Positions 9,598 to 29,343 are shown, counted from the first letter of the stretch. The stretch: DNA of 64,000 nt from Methanosarcina mazei S-6 (GCF_000970205.1 NZ_CP009512.1:3162001-3226000), one strand, 5' to 3'. Numbers and translations: made by a program. Notes: generated by a model from the sequence alone, not told the origin.

Positions 9598-11073
9598 TCA
9601 TTGCTCCCCAAAGAAAGAACGAATCATCGGGTGCATCTCCATCATCTGCTCGGAAGCTATATCCTCATACAGACGGTACACAATACTTACAGTCAGCAAA
9701 AGCCCCGTACCTCCAGCACTTCCAAGAGTACCGAGCAGGCTCGCAATCAGGGTCAGTAATCCTATAAAAGCCCCGCCTATAACGGTAACCTTTGGGATAT
9801 AACGCTGCATGACTTTTTCAATACTGCTGATGTTCCGCCTGAAACCAGGAATCTGCATACCTGAGTTGAAGATCTTCTGAGCTGTCTGTTTAGCACCCAT
9901 GCCTGTAGTCTCTATCCAGAAGAGGGCAAAGATAATACCTCCTGCAATCAGAAACGTGGCATCTATAAAGACATGCAGTGCGATCTGCCACATAGCCGGA
10001 GCGGTTGCCCCATAGCTTGCAAATGATTGCTGTACCAGGGACGGGATCCAGTCATATGGGCTGTTTATAGGAGACAGATAATACATGATCCCGTTCAATG
10101 GGGTTGAGCCGCTGAATTCTCCGAGGAAAGTAATCCCTCTGCCGGAAAGAATAATCCCTACCATCTGGATGTTAGCCTGAAGAGCCCTGACAAGGATCAT
10201 TGGCAGGACTGATGCGTAAATAAGTTTGACCGGGAAGCGGCCCCTTGCTCCTCTAACTGCACTGTGAGCGAGAGGGATTTCTATTCTTGTACTCTCCACA
10301 TACACCACGAGCAGGAAGATAGCAATCGTACTCAGGAGAGCAAGAATGCCTCCACTGACCAGCATGAATAAAAGGCCTTCACCGGATAAGAGGTAGCCTG
10401 CATCGGTATTCTGGGCTATGTAAATCCATTTGGGAATAAGACCTACAGGGAGCCCGTTTTCCATTTCCCAGTTAAATATCCCTGTAACGATCTGCTGAGA
10501 GATTCCCGCAACTATGAAAAGCCCGACTCCTGAACCGATACCCCATTTGGAGACCACTTCGTCCATGAAAAGAACCAGCACGCCTCCAATAAAGATCTGG
10601 ACAAGGAGCAGTAAAGTGATCACTCCCAGGCCTACACCAAGAGTAGAAGCAAGCCCCGGATCCGGCTGGATGTATCCACCAAGAAGCTGTGGAAGAGCTT
10701 CCAGAATAATCATAACAAAGACAAGGAACTTCTGAGATCCCTGGAAGAATGACTGATCTCTGGGGTCCGAAAGGTCCAGTTTGATAATGTCTGCCCCGAC
10801 AAGAAGCTGCAGGACAATGGAAGCCGTAACAATTGGACCTATACCAAGGAGAACTAAAGTTCCCGAAGCCCCGGCAAAGAAGGCACGATAAGATTCAAAA
10901 AGGTCAATAGAATCCTGAGACATTCCGAAGAGCGGCACATTTGCAAGAGCAAAATACAGCACCAGAATTCCCAGAGTCCACCAGAGTTTATCTTTAAAGT
11001 GGACATGTTTTTCCGGACTTGCTACTGCAGGTAACTTATTAAAAAACGGTTCTAAGGTATCCCTGAGAGTCAT
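9598..11073 (-). CDS. secY: preprotein translocase subunit SecY (Sec61 alpha)
   Basis: This is the channel-forming subunit of the Sec translocon in the cytoplasmic membrane, working with SecE and Sec61beta. The 491 residues are compatible with ten membrane helices. The first follows a cytoplasmic N-terminal amphipathic segment ending near residue 31, and the plug region follows it. The fourth and fifth cytoplasmic loops, which bind the ribosome, are recognisable around 265-290 (AHSAVRGARGRFPVK) and 385-420 (KQTAQKIFNSGMQIPGFRR). It follows rpl15 and precedes adk, the classic archaeal spc order. Confidence 0.96.
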   Translation of the reverse strand: MTLRDTLEPFFNKLPAVASPEKHVHFKDKLWWTLGILVLYFALANVPLFGMSQDSIDLFESYRAFFAGASGTLVLLGIGPIVTASIVLQLLVGADIIKLDLSDPRDQSFFQGSQKFLVFVMIILEALPQLLGGYIQPDPGLASTLGVGLGVITLLLLVQIFIGGVLVLFMDEVVSKWGIGSGVGLFIVAGISQQIVTGIFNWEMENGLPVGLIPKWIYIAQNTDAGYLLSGEGLLFMLVSGGILALLSTIAIFLLVVYVESTRIEIPLAHSAVRGARGRFPVKLIYASVLPMILVRALQANIQMVGIILSGRGITFLGEFSGSTPLNGIMYYLSPINSPYDWIPSLVQQSFASYGATAPAMWQIALHVFIDATFLIAGGIIFALFWIETTGMGAKQTAQKIFNSGMQIPGFRRNISSIEKVMQRYIPKVTVIGGAFIGLLTLIASLLGTLGSAGGTGLLLTVSIVYRLYEDIASEQMMEMHPMIRSFFGEQ

Positions 11074-11213
11074 CGATTACACCATTCAAAACATAAATTT
11101 TTTTACTATTTTAAATATTAGATTATGCTTTTACCGTAAAATAATGGTATATAGCACACCTAATATAAAAAGTTACTAAAAGAATGAAATAAGTAGGGTC
11201 GAGATGACACTAC

Positions 11214-11636
<423 letters not shown>

Positions 11637-11646
11637 TTAAACCACC

Positions 11647-12739
<1,093 letters not shown>

Positions 12740-12748
12740 TTAATCACC

Positions 12749-14719
<1,971 letters not shown>

Positions 14720-14733
14720 TTCCTGTTCCCTCC

Positions 14734-15126
<393 letters not shown>

Positions 15127-15136
15127 TTAAATCACC

Positions 15137-19513
<4,377 letters not shown>

Positions 19514-19518
19514 TCACC

Positions 19519-19941
<423 letters not shown>

Positions 19942-19944
19942 TCA

Positions 19945-20664
<720 letters not shown>

Positions 20665-20671
20665 TCACACC

Positions 20672-22716
<2,045 letters not shown>

Positions 22717-22769
22717 TCAATTGAAAACCAGTCCCTCCGGTCGGAGCAACAAAAGTGACAAAAGAGAAA

Positions 22770-22985
22770 TGCTCTGGATTCCCCGAACGCTACCAGGTGG
22801 GGGAGGGATGTCATCAGACCTGCCGGCACAAAGCCTCGAGCAGACCGGAGTTCTGTACTCCTGGTACCCTACATTCCTTCAGGCATCTGCAGATATTCGA
22901 ATCCCTCGTTCCTGCCTTGCAGGAAACCTCTAATTGAGGGACCGACCTTACGATCCTGGCAGACCCAAATCCAGGCACTTGGCCC
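22770..22985 (-). ncRNA. GC-rich hairpin-dense block upstream of rpl3 (structured leader or small RNA)
   Basis: This block is visibly richer in G+C than the surrounding spacer. It carries several strong inverted repeats: 22903-22940 (CCCTC/GAGGG enclosing a 7-bp TTCCTGC/GCAGGAA stem), 22844-22865 (GGAGT/ACTCC with flanking ACC/GGT), 22955-22975 (CCTGG/CCAGG), and 22794-22822 (CAGGT/ACCTG). It matches none of the common archaeal RNAs I know (SRP RNA, RNase P RNA, tRNA). It lies where the long 5' leader of the rpl3 transcript would be. The strand is assumed from that. Confidence 0.4.
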
Positions 22986-23005
22986 TGATTTGAAACATAT
23001 AGCAA

Positions 23006-23083
23006 TCTGATTTTGAAACTTCAGTATTCAGTAACCTGATTCTAATTCAGCTAACCTGATTTGAAACTTCAGTATTCAGTAAC
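23006..23083. repeat. 29-bp direct repeat, two copies
   Basis: The two copies at 23006-23035 and 23055-23083 share CTGATTTGAAACTTCAGTAT and the following ATTCAGTAAC, with one extra T in the first. A shorter third match, CCTGATTTGAAAC, occurs at 22984. They lie between the candidate TATA site and the hairpin block. Confidence 0.85.
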
Positions 23084-23380
23084 TGCAACCGCAACTCATC
23101 GAAAACCTGAAACAGTTTCGTGCGATTTAGACGCCTCCGGGGCGCCAAAAGCGGGCGTTTCAAAGCATTGGCCCTTTGACACTAATGTTGATCCGACTTT
23201 TCTCACTGGCTTGTATTCAATGCAGGAAATTCAACCGCAAAAACGGTAGAAAACCCTTACTTCCGGAGATTTCCGGGAGTTTAGCATTAAGCATCACATT
23301 GATCTGATTAAACGCTTCAAGCATGAAGATGCCTGAAACTTCACATCTCTGATGTACTTTGCCTTTAAAGGGCACATCTA

Positions 23381-23390
23381 TTATATAAAG
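23381..23390 (-). promoter_or_regulatory. candidate TATA box for the rpl3 operon
   Basis: On the minus strand this reads CTTTATATAA, a good archaeal TATA box with purine-rich DNA just upstream. If used, transcription would start about 25 bases further along and leave a leader of roughly 650 nt before rpl3. Closer promoters cannot be excluded. Confidence 0.4.
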
Positions 23391-23655
23391 CCTTTGCAGA
23401 GCAGGATAAAAAATAAAAAAGAAGAATCAATGGCAGGGGAAAAGAAATAAAGTAAACTGGGAAGTTAAAGACTTCCTAACTGCCCGTACCCGGAGAATAT
23501 ACAGAAATCTGCAACACACAAATGTAAATTGCTCTATATAATACATTCAGGGCAACAAACCTTCTCTGTTTGTAGTCCTGAGTGGACCGGGGAACAAAAA
23601 ACCCCTGAAAAAAGAAATCTTGAAGATTTCCAGATTGGATAGGGTTAGAAAGAGT

Positions 23656-23919
23656 TCAGAACTCTGCCTGTTTTTTGGCAGACTCCCTTTTTACAATTCT
23701 TGGAATTTTCCTGCCCCTGAAATTGATCCCGCCTGCAAGTGCTACCCCTTCTGTTTTTCGTATTAATTCGGCATAACTGCTGTCGAAGCTTGCAATGAGT
23801 GTTTTTCCTGCTACCATTTCAATCCGCCCCCCGGTTTCCAGAACCAATTTAAGGAGCTTCTGGACCTGAAAGGCTGTAGCATTATCTGTAACCTTTATAA
23901 GATACGTTTCAAATGGCAT
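23656..23919 (-). CDS. small protein of the PASTA cluster, predicted alpha/beta fold, unknown function
   Basis: This 87-residue soluble protein is not firmly recognised. Its pattern suggests beta-alpha-beta-beta-alpha-beta: ETYLIKVTD, a helix FQVQKLLKLVLETGG, strands RIEMVAGKTLIASF, a helix SYAELIRKTEG, and a final strand. This is compatible with the ferredoxin-like fold of inhibitor I9/subtilisin propeptides, but the likeness is weak. The C-terminal tail is basic. It starts 16 bases after the PASTA gene stop and is surely in the same operon. No signal peptide or membrane segment is seen. Confidence 0.75.
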   Translation of the reverse strand: MPFETYLIKVTDNATAFQVQKLLKLVLETGGRIEMVAGKTLIASFDSSYAELIRKTEGVALAGGINFRGRKIPRIVKRESAKKQAEF

Positions 23920-23934
23920 TGAAAAACCTGCAGA

Positions 23935-25524
23935 TCAAAGCTTAATCCTGGAAATTGTATTGCTGCGCAGCTGGGTCACAGGTGCCTGTTTTGAAACCCT
24001 AAGGCTGACTGGGACTGACAGATCAACTGCAGAGCCTGCACACGGATTCTGGCTTATAACTGTTCCTGCAGCAGCTGTAGAAACAGCTTCAGATACTGTT
24101 CCTGCTTTTATCTCCTGAGCCCCAAGTAAGGAGATAGCTTTTTCAAGAGGCATTCCGACAAGATTAGGAACCGGTTTAACTGAGGGCTCGGCCTGGGCTC
24201 GGACCTGAGGCTCTGCAGATGCTTTCACCTGAGTTTCTAAAGGCGCAGTCGATGGAGTTTCACCTGAAACTTTAAATGTAGTTTCAGGCTGCAGCTTTGA
24301 TGCGGTTTCGGATAAAATTTTATTTACAGGTTCTTTAGCAGCAGTTTCGGGAAAAGTATTCAAAGGCGCTTCAATAACTGATCCTATTTTCCCTGCTGAA
24401 ACTACGAGATCAATTTTTGAATTTTTTTCCACTTCAGCCCCGGGTTTAAGGCTCTGTGCAAGGACAATGCCCGGCTTCCCGCTGCTAACGAGCTGTTCCT
24501 TGATACTGCCAGGCAGGAGTCCGGATTTATCTATTAACTGCTTTGCGCTCTCAAGCTCAAGTCCAAGCAGGTTAGGGGCTTTAAAAACCGCCACCGAAAC
24601 CGTCAGGACAATTGCAGTGCCAACACTGACTTCAGAACCTGGAGGGAGGCTCTGTGCAAGGACTATGCCAGGGGTTTTATCAGAAGGTTTTTCTTTGACC
24701 CCTTCAAGCCTGAGCCGAGATTTTTCAATGAGAGCTTTTGCAGCTTCGAGACTGAGACCTGAGAAGTCCGGCACTTTTAATGAAATTATTTTCGAAATGA
24801 TAAGATCCACAGCTGCCCCCGGTGCTGCGAGGGAGCCTTCCGATGGGAGCTGGCCTATTACCGTGCCCTGGGAGGTGCTGCTTTCTTTTTCGAGAATCTC
24901 TCCTGCCTTAAAACCTGCCTCCTGAAGTTTGCTTTCTGCTTCTTCTTTTGAAAGCCCGACAAGGCCAGGGACTTCTTTACACGAGGCAATATCCGGCTTT
25001 TCAGGAACAGCTTTTAAAGAGAATTCTATTGTGCTGAGGTTTTCGGGACTGATAATATCGTCGGCTTCTGGCATCTGGAACCTCAGTTCCTCCCCTTCCA
25101 GAGCAATATTTGTTTTAAGGGTCACGTTCATACCGCTGACAAGGTACTTTGGACCTGACTGGATTTTCTTCAGTCCTTTATCCATTTCCGCAAGTGAGGA
25201 AGCAAAAGAGCTTACAAGGTTCGAAGAAGAAAGCACAGGCCTGCTCTTCTGTAAAATGGAGATTTTTGCTTCAAGTCCTGCTTTTTCATTTGAGAGCTTT
25301 GCCACCTGTGCTGCAAGACTGCTTTTTTCCCTTTCAAGGACAAGTTTTTCTCCAAGAACCTTATCCAGATTTTCCTTATAAGTAAGGGCTTCTTTCTGTA
25401 TGGATTGAATTTCTATTTCGGTATAATTCAATTTATTCAGAATGCTGGTATAGCTGCTGGCATCTATTGTCCCGGCTTTCCTGAAGGCTTCCAGGTTGCT
25501 CTTTATATCACCTATATTCGTCAT
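23935..25524 (-). CDS. coiled-coil protein with four PASTA repeats, no signal peptide
   Basis: This 529-residue protein has an N-terminal helical/coiled-coil region (about 30-95, rich in Glu, Lys and Leu) and a middle domain (about 100-175) with a helix LVSSFASSLAEMDKGLKK followed by beta-rich sequence. PASTA-type repeats begin near 184 (VPGLVGLSKEEAESKLQEAG), 249, 317 and 449. A low-complexity Ala/Glu/Pro/Thr linker lies at about 382-447. PASTA domains normally lie outside the cell on kinases or penicillin-binding proteins. Here there is no kinase, no transpeptidase, no signal sequence and no membrane helix. It has a strong GGGAGG ribosome binding site. Function unknown; probably an assembly or scaffold protein. 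Confidence 0.85.
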   Translation of the reverse strand: MTNIGDIKSNLEAFRKAGTIDASSYTSILNKLNYTEIEIQSIQKEALTYKENLDKVLGEKLVLEREKSSLAAQVAKLSNEKAGLEAKISILQKSRPVLSSSNLVSSFASSLAEMDKGLKKIQSGPKYLVSGMNVTLKTNIALEGEELRFQMPEADDIISPENLSTIEFSLKAVPEKPDIASCKEVPGLVGLSKEEAESKLQEAGFKAGEILEKESSTSQGTVIGQLPSEGSLAAPGAAVDLIISKIISLKVPDFSGLSLEAAKALIEKSRLRLEGVKEKPSDKTPGIVLAQSLPPGSEVSVGTAIVLTVSVAVFKAPNLLGLELESAKQLIDKSGLLPGSIKEQLVSSGKPGIVLAQSLKPGAEVEKNSKIDLVVSAGKIGSVIEAPLNTFPETAAKEPVNKILSETASKLQPETTFKVSGETPSTAPLETQVKASAEPQVRAQAEPSVKPVPNLVGMPLEKAISLLGAQEIKAGTVSEAVSTAAAGTVISQNPCAGSAVDLSVPVSLRVSKQAPVTQLRSNTISRIKL

Positions 25525-25561
25525 CTTGTTCCTCCCGGAAGAGCGTCTCCTTAAAAGGGCA

Positions 25562-25966
25562 TTATCCCTCCCTAACCTTTGAAGAGGCAGGTATGGACAC
25601 TATTTTTGCTTTGATGCAGCTTGAGCCCTGAACATCATAACTGTAAAGAGAGTTATAAGAGGCATTGAGAGGAGAAGCGTTGAGGACAGGCCTGTAGCCC
25701 CGGATCCGGTTTCTGGAGTCCCTTTCCTCTTCAAGCTTCACAGTTAGCGACATTTTGAGTTCAAGGTCTACCTCCGGGATATGATACCATGTAGCCTGTA
25801 TATCATATCCGCGGAGGGCTTTTTCTTCGTCAATTTCTATCTGGGTCTTTATGGAGTTCAGGTCAAGAGCCCGCTGGGTCTCAGCAACAGAACGCCCAAC
25901 TTCCCCCAGAAGCCTGGAAAGAGGGGTGATAAGTATTTCTCCGATTTCTTCCCCGTTGTTTGCCAC
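25562..25966 (-). CDS. hypothetical protein B, paralogue of the 26131-26751 product
   Basis: This 134-residue protein has no signal peptide or membrane segment. The N-terminal amphipathic segment ITPLSRLLGEVGRSVAETQR followed by ALDLNSI closely parallels residues 11-35 of the neighbouring 206-residue protein. The rest is beta-rich, with WYHIPEVDLELKMSLTVKLE resembling the EPRFYEFTESIIEVKMTITM part of that neighbour. The start is GTG with GGAG upstream. The PASTA gene follows 37 bases later. The layout recalls DUF2589-like proteins (N-terminal helix, then two beta-rich stretches), but that likeness is tentative. Function unknown. Confidence 0.8.
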   Translation of the reverse strand: MANNGEEIGEILITPLSRLLGEVGRSVAETQRALDLNSIKTQIEIDEEKALRGYDIQATWYHIPEVDLELKMSLTVKLEEERDSRNRIRGYRPVLNASPLNASYNSLYSYDVQGSSCIKAKIVSIPASSKVREG

Positions 25967-26130
25967 AATTACAACTCCTTTAAATAAGTTTCGGAATGAA
26001 TATGAAAAAACACATCAGTGCAGACATCATGCAAGAAGTATATTTAAAGCCTTACATGCCGCGACTGCAGTCAGAACCTCATATTAATTAAAACATCCTG
26101 ACTGCAGCAAGAAACATTTTACGGAAAATT

Positions 26131-26751
26131 TTAATTCGGGCTGGCTGGGGCAGCAGCCTTGACTGTCACTTTGGGAATTGTCCTCTCAGGGGCAGGGACA
26201 GGCCTCAGGGTTGTCCTCAACAGGCTTGTACCTTCTTCCTTGAAAGAATATTTTGAACTGTATTTTGCATTAAAAGTTGAAGTATAAGCAACGGTTGTTG
26301 TGTTTTCAATGCTCCCCTTGCTCTTTCCAAAGAGCAGTTTTGCAAGCCCTCCTGATTCCATGCTGCCGGTGACCTTTGATTCATTGGTCAGCTTAAACTC
26401 ACTGCCGTAAGTGAGCTCAGTTGACGATTCCCTCATCATGGTGATCGTCATCTTAACCTCGATAATAGATTCCGTAAATTCGTAAAAACGAGGCTCAAGC
26501 CCGTAAGTCAGAAGCGACATTGGCTGGTCATTAGTAACAACATCGCTCGCAGTAACGTTGCCGTCAGCGTCCGTTGTCTCTTCAATGTACATTACAACGC
26601 TTCCGGCATCAAGCTTTGTCCCTGCAAGGGCCTGTGCAACCTGCACGGAATTCATGTCCAGAGCCATCTGTCCCTCTGCAATCGCAAGGGCCATTTCTTT
26701 AATCATTTCCCCAAAAGGAACGTTCAATAGTTCCTGACCGACACTTACCAT
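26131..26751 (-). CDS. hypothetical protein A, first gene of the PASTA cluster
   Basis: This 206-residue protein has no signal peptide or membrane segment. The N-terminal helix carries LNVPFGEMIKEMALAIAEGQ followed by MALDMNSV. A beta-rich body follows (about 50-190), with long stretches of Ser, Thr and alternating hydrophobics, and a Pro/Ala-rich tail (APERTIPKVTVKAAAPASPN). The shared N-terminal motif makes it a paralogue of the next gene (25562-25966). The ATG has GGGG upstream. The family is not identified with confidence; a DUF2589-like relationship is possible. Confidence 0.8.
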   Translation of the reverse strand: MVSVGQELLNVPFGEMIKEMALAIAEGQMALDMNSVQVAQALAGTKLDAGSVVMYIEETTDADGNVTASDVVTNDQPMSLLTYGLEPRFYEFTESIIEVKMTITMMRESSTELTYGSEFKLTNESKVTGSMESGGLAKLLFGKSKGSIENTTTVAYTSTFNAKYSSKYSFKEEGTSLLRTTLRPVPAPERTIPKVTVKAAAPASPN

Positions 26752-27006
26752 ATTATTTATCCCCTTAGATTTTACAAAACTGAGTAAAAAAATTAATACA
26801 TTTATGATATAAAATACTTTGTCAAAAAGTCAGATCTCATTAATAAAAGAGTAAACGTATCTACTCTAATATCTGGCTGCTGTTCTTGAAGATAGTAACT
26901 GCAAAACCAGAAGAAGATAAGCCACCAACAGAATAAAAATATTATAGGATAAATATTAAAAAGAGAAAGGAAATTAATTACCCTGTTACAATAAAGTAGA
27001 ATAGAT

Positions 27007-27162
27007 TTATGCAGACACTCCGGAGAAGACCTTTTCTCTCTTAACCTTTCCCTGAGCTGCTGAAAGGCATTCAAGTGTACAGTAAATTGCCTTATCCTCC
27101 ACTTTTTTAAGGACTATAAACTCATTTCCACAAATCGGACAAATTTTCCTCACATACTCCAT
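27007..27162 (-). CDS. small zinc-knuckle protein, 51 residues
   Basis: This short frame reads MEYVRKICPICGNEFIVLKK, with a second cysteine pair CTLEC near residue 31, then a Lys/Arg-rich tail ending FSGVSA. The Cys-x2-Cys...Cys-x3-Cys pattern predicts a small treble-clef or zinc-knuckle fold. The ATG at 27160-27162 has GGGTGA about seven bases upstream. It lies about 255 bases upstream of hypothetical protein A on the same strand. The role is unknown; nucleic-acid or protein binding is possible. Confidence 0.7.
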   Translation of the reverse strand: MEYVRKICPICGNEFIVLKKVEDKAIYCTLECLSAAQGKVKREKVFSGVSA

Positions 27163-27526
27163 AAAATATCACCCACTTACTGTTAACTTTCATTCAAATA
27201 ATACATTCTACAGGCAGCTACTGCACATTTTATTCCTGATAAAGGAATTAAAAGCACAGAAGAATATTATTAACCATCTGAAAACTTTGAGCGTAATAAT
27301 ATTAACTCATATTTCTAAGTTTCTATAATTTTGTTCGGACCTATCATTTAATAATAAAAGTTTGTAGATAGTAGACATTAAATGAGTAAATAACATTAGG
27401 AAAAATAGTTTCTGAAAATTGTTACTGAAAAAATAGGAGTTTCCGGAAAGATTTAGAAATGGATTTAATAAATAAAAAAAGAAAAAAATTAAAAAAAGTT
27501 AAAGAAAAGAAGAGCTGGGAGGGAAA
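27163..27526. other. spacer between the zinc-knuckle gene and the first PEF-CTERM gene
   Basis: AT-rich, no open frame. A run of A and T next to the PEF-CTERM stop (about 27465-27512, T-rich on the minus strand) could act as a transcription terminator for that gene. Confidence 0.4.
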
Positions 27527-28057
27527 TCACAGACCTTCTTTCTTACGCCCGAAGATGAAAACTAATCCAAGGATTGCTGCTACAGGGAGAGCAACGGTTG
27601 GGAACTCTGGAATCTGAGAGTTTACTGTCCTCGAAGCTGCTCCAAATTCAATACTAGTTTCAGATCCAGCTTTAATTGTAACAAGGTAACTTGCACCAGC
27701 CGGCCCATTATTGGTAAGTGTTATAACTCCTACATCAGTGTATGAGCTAGCGGTTGGGTGAAAATTCGGATGGACAAACCCAACAGTAATGTCAGTAGTT
27801 TTTGCTTCGGCAGGAGAACCAGCTTTTACTGCAACCGTAGAAGTATAAGGTAAATCCGTATCAACAGCTTCCTCTAAAATGCCTGTTCCTCTGAAGCTAA
27901 GAACTACAGATTGTCCAGGAGCCAAAGTTATAGGATTTGGTGCCTCTGCAGTACCTGCTGCATTCAAGAGACTTGGATCAAATGGAGCTGCCATTGCGGA
28001 TCCGGCCATACAGGCGATTAATAAACCGCTCACTATTAGTAACAAAATTTTCTTCAT
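27527..28057 (-). CDS. PEF-CTERM surface protein, 176 residues
   Basis: This secreted protein has an N-terminal signal peptide (about 1-23, MKKILLLIVSGLLIACMAGS then AMA) and a single beta-sandwich-like domain. Its C-terminal sorting signal comprises Pro-Glu-Phe at 150-152, a hydrophobic helix, and a basic end GRKKEGL. PEF-CTERM tails are recognised by archaeosortase C, which is expected to cleave and anchor the protein, often with a lipid. An artC gene lies at 34423-35259. The signal peptide and leader closely match those of the next PEF-CTERM gene (28806-29330). The role of the mature domain is unknown. Confidence 0.9.
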   Translation of the reverse strand: MKKILLLIVSGLLIACMAGSAMAAPFDPSLLNAAGTAEAPNPITLAPGQSVVLSFRGTGILEEAVDTDLPYTSTVAVKAGSPAEAKTTDITVGFVHPNFHPTASSYTDVGVITLTNNGPAGASYLVTIKAGSETSIEFGAASRTVNSQIPEFPTVALPVAAILGLVFIFGRKKEGL

Positions 28058-28069
28058 AATCTACCCCTA

Positions 28070-28103
28070 CTTTCCAGATATTTTCTTAATTTTTTTTGGA
28101 AAG
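28070..28103 (-). promoter_or_regulatory. conserved 5' leader hairpin of the first PEF-CTERM gene
   Basis: A 7-bp perfect stem CTTTCCA/TGGAAAG with a 20-base A/T loop starts 12 bases upstream of the start codon. The same stem occurs at the same place before the second PEF-CTERM gene (29344-29379), with an unrelated loop. This suggests a shared RNA control element. Confidence 0.55.
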
Positions 28104-28805
28104 TTATAACATTTAGACATATTATAAATGTTTAATCAGGTAAATCCACTAAAAAAGTCAGTATTTTCCTTGAATATTCATAGACTCGCCTACACAAGTT
28201 GCAATAATCATGCGGTGTACAACCAGACTTTCCTTTAACGAGGCAGGGTCCGGGAAGAAATTGAAAGGGAGGGAGTATTCTAGGGAAAAAATACCAACCG
28301 GATAATGGATTGCGCCAATTTTGAAATTAAGCATTTTATAATGTCATCCAATATATCTATCACGAAATATATAAGGGTGTTCAAGATTAATATATAATAC
28401 AAGATTTCTTAAGTTTTACTCGGAGAAATATATAATTATGAAATATATATTACATACAGAATATGATAGATTGTAAGCTTCAAAAGCGAAACTTTCAAAA
28501 AACAACAGTAACTACTATTTATATATGAATTCATCAAAGAAGGGAATTTTTGCTTATTTTCTATATTTTAGAAACTTAAAGGTAGTCATATTATTCAGAA
28601 ATACAGATCTTTAGTGATACTGAGATTCCCCCAAATTTATCTTAACAAAAAATAAATATTCTGCCAATATTTTAAAAGCTGAGGGAAATATGTAATAAAA
28701 TTATAAATCAGTTTAGCCTGCTTTTTTAAAAATACTGAAGTTATAAATTTCAATATTTAAGAGCTGTGCGAAAGAAAAAAATAAAAGAAAAAAGGCAGGA
28801 AAACT
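28104..28805. other. long AT-rich upstream region of the first PEF-CTERM gene
   Basis: No coding frame. It holds the conserved block 28322-28403 and many TATA-like ATATATAA motifs. The part next to the second PEF-CTERM gene is A-rich on the plus strand and may serve as its terminator. Confidence 0.5.
28322..28403 (-). repeat. conserved upstream block, copy 1 (PEF-CTERM genes)
   Basis: About 80 bases are similar to 29588-29672, sharing CATTTTATAATGTCA and AATATATAAGG(G/A)TGTTCA. It ends 265 bases before the first PEF-CTERM start; copy 2 ends 258 bases before the second. The preserved distance and TATA-like content suggest a duplicated promoter region. Confidence 0.7.
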
Positions 28806-29330
28806 TCACAGCTCTTCTTTCTTACGACCAAATACGAAAACAAGTCCGATCAATGCTGCCACAGGGAGGGCAACGGTTGGGAATTCGGGAACTGATACAT
28901 TAACAGATTCTGCCGAATAAACAGAATATGATTTTGTAGTCGAATCCCCGGTAGATTCGGAATAGGTTGTTACGGTTACAGTCCCTGGCTTTGTTCCTTT
29001 TATGTACAGGGTTCCGCTATAGGTCTCTACTCCAGAGGTAAAAGAAGAACTTGAAAGAGATGTCCCAGAGCTTGCCCAGTTACCGGAACTGCCCACTGCA
29101 ACTGGAGAAGAGCTTTCAAGATATGCAAAAAGCCCGTCAGTCGCAGTAAGTGTTACATGGTATGTCCCTTGAGTGTTAATTCTTATACTTGTAGCGACGG
29201 AGGCTACAGAGTCTCCATCCGGAGTTATAGTTACGTCATCCGGTGTCAGTACGGTATTGCTGGCTCCTGCCGGCCCGGCGATACAGACTATCAATAAACT
29301 GCTCACTAATAGCAACAACATTTTTTTCAT
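28806..29330 (-). CDS. PEF-CTERM surface protein, 174 residues
   Basis: This secreted protein has a signal peptide (about 1-23) and a Ser/Thr-rich beta-sandwich domain, probably heavily glycosylated (for example SSSSFTSGVETYSGTLYIKG). The C-terminal PEF signal begins at about residue 148 (PEFPTVALPVAALIG...), followed by a hydrophobic helix and RKKEEL. The tail is almost identical to that of the 27527-28057 protein, while the middle domains differ. It is a likely archaeosortase C substrate. The strings of Ser/Thr fit a surface protein exposed to the glycosylation machinery encoded downstream. Confidence 0.9.
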   Translation of the reverse strand: MKKMLLLLVSSLLIVCIAGPAGASNTVLTPDDVTITPDGDSVASVATSIRINTQGTYHVTLTATDGLFAYLESSSPVAVGSSGNWASSGTSLSSSSFTSGVETYSGTLYIKGTKPGTVTVTTYSESTGDSTTKSYSVYSAESVNVSVPEFPTVALPVAALIGLVFVFGRKKEEL

Positions 29331-29343
29331 AAATATACCCCTA

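Larger units (their letters stand above)
22986..23655. other. long spacer upstream of rpl3 and downstream of the PASTA cluster
   Basis: No convincing gene is present. It contains a 29-bp direct repeat (23006-23035 and 23055-23083), a moderately GC-rich patch near 23120-23170, a TATA-like site near 23381, and AT-rich DNA just after the PASTA cluster. Confidence 0.5.

Noticed and set aside
22770-22985. SRP RNA, RNase P RNA or a tRNA remnant in the GC-rich block
   Set aside because: I looked for the conserved cores of these RNAs. Only a short T-arm-like ATTCGAATCC near 22896 was seen, without an acceptor or anticodon arm. The block is reported as an unassigned structure instead.
23061-23249. 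62-residue plus-strand frame in the rpl3 upstream spacer
   Set aside because: It has no recognisable motif and lies across a direct repeat in what is probably leader or promoter DNA.
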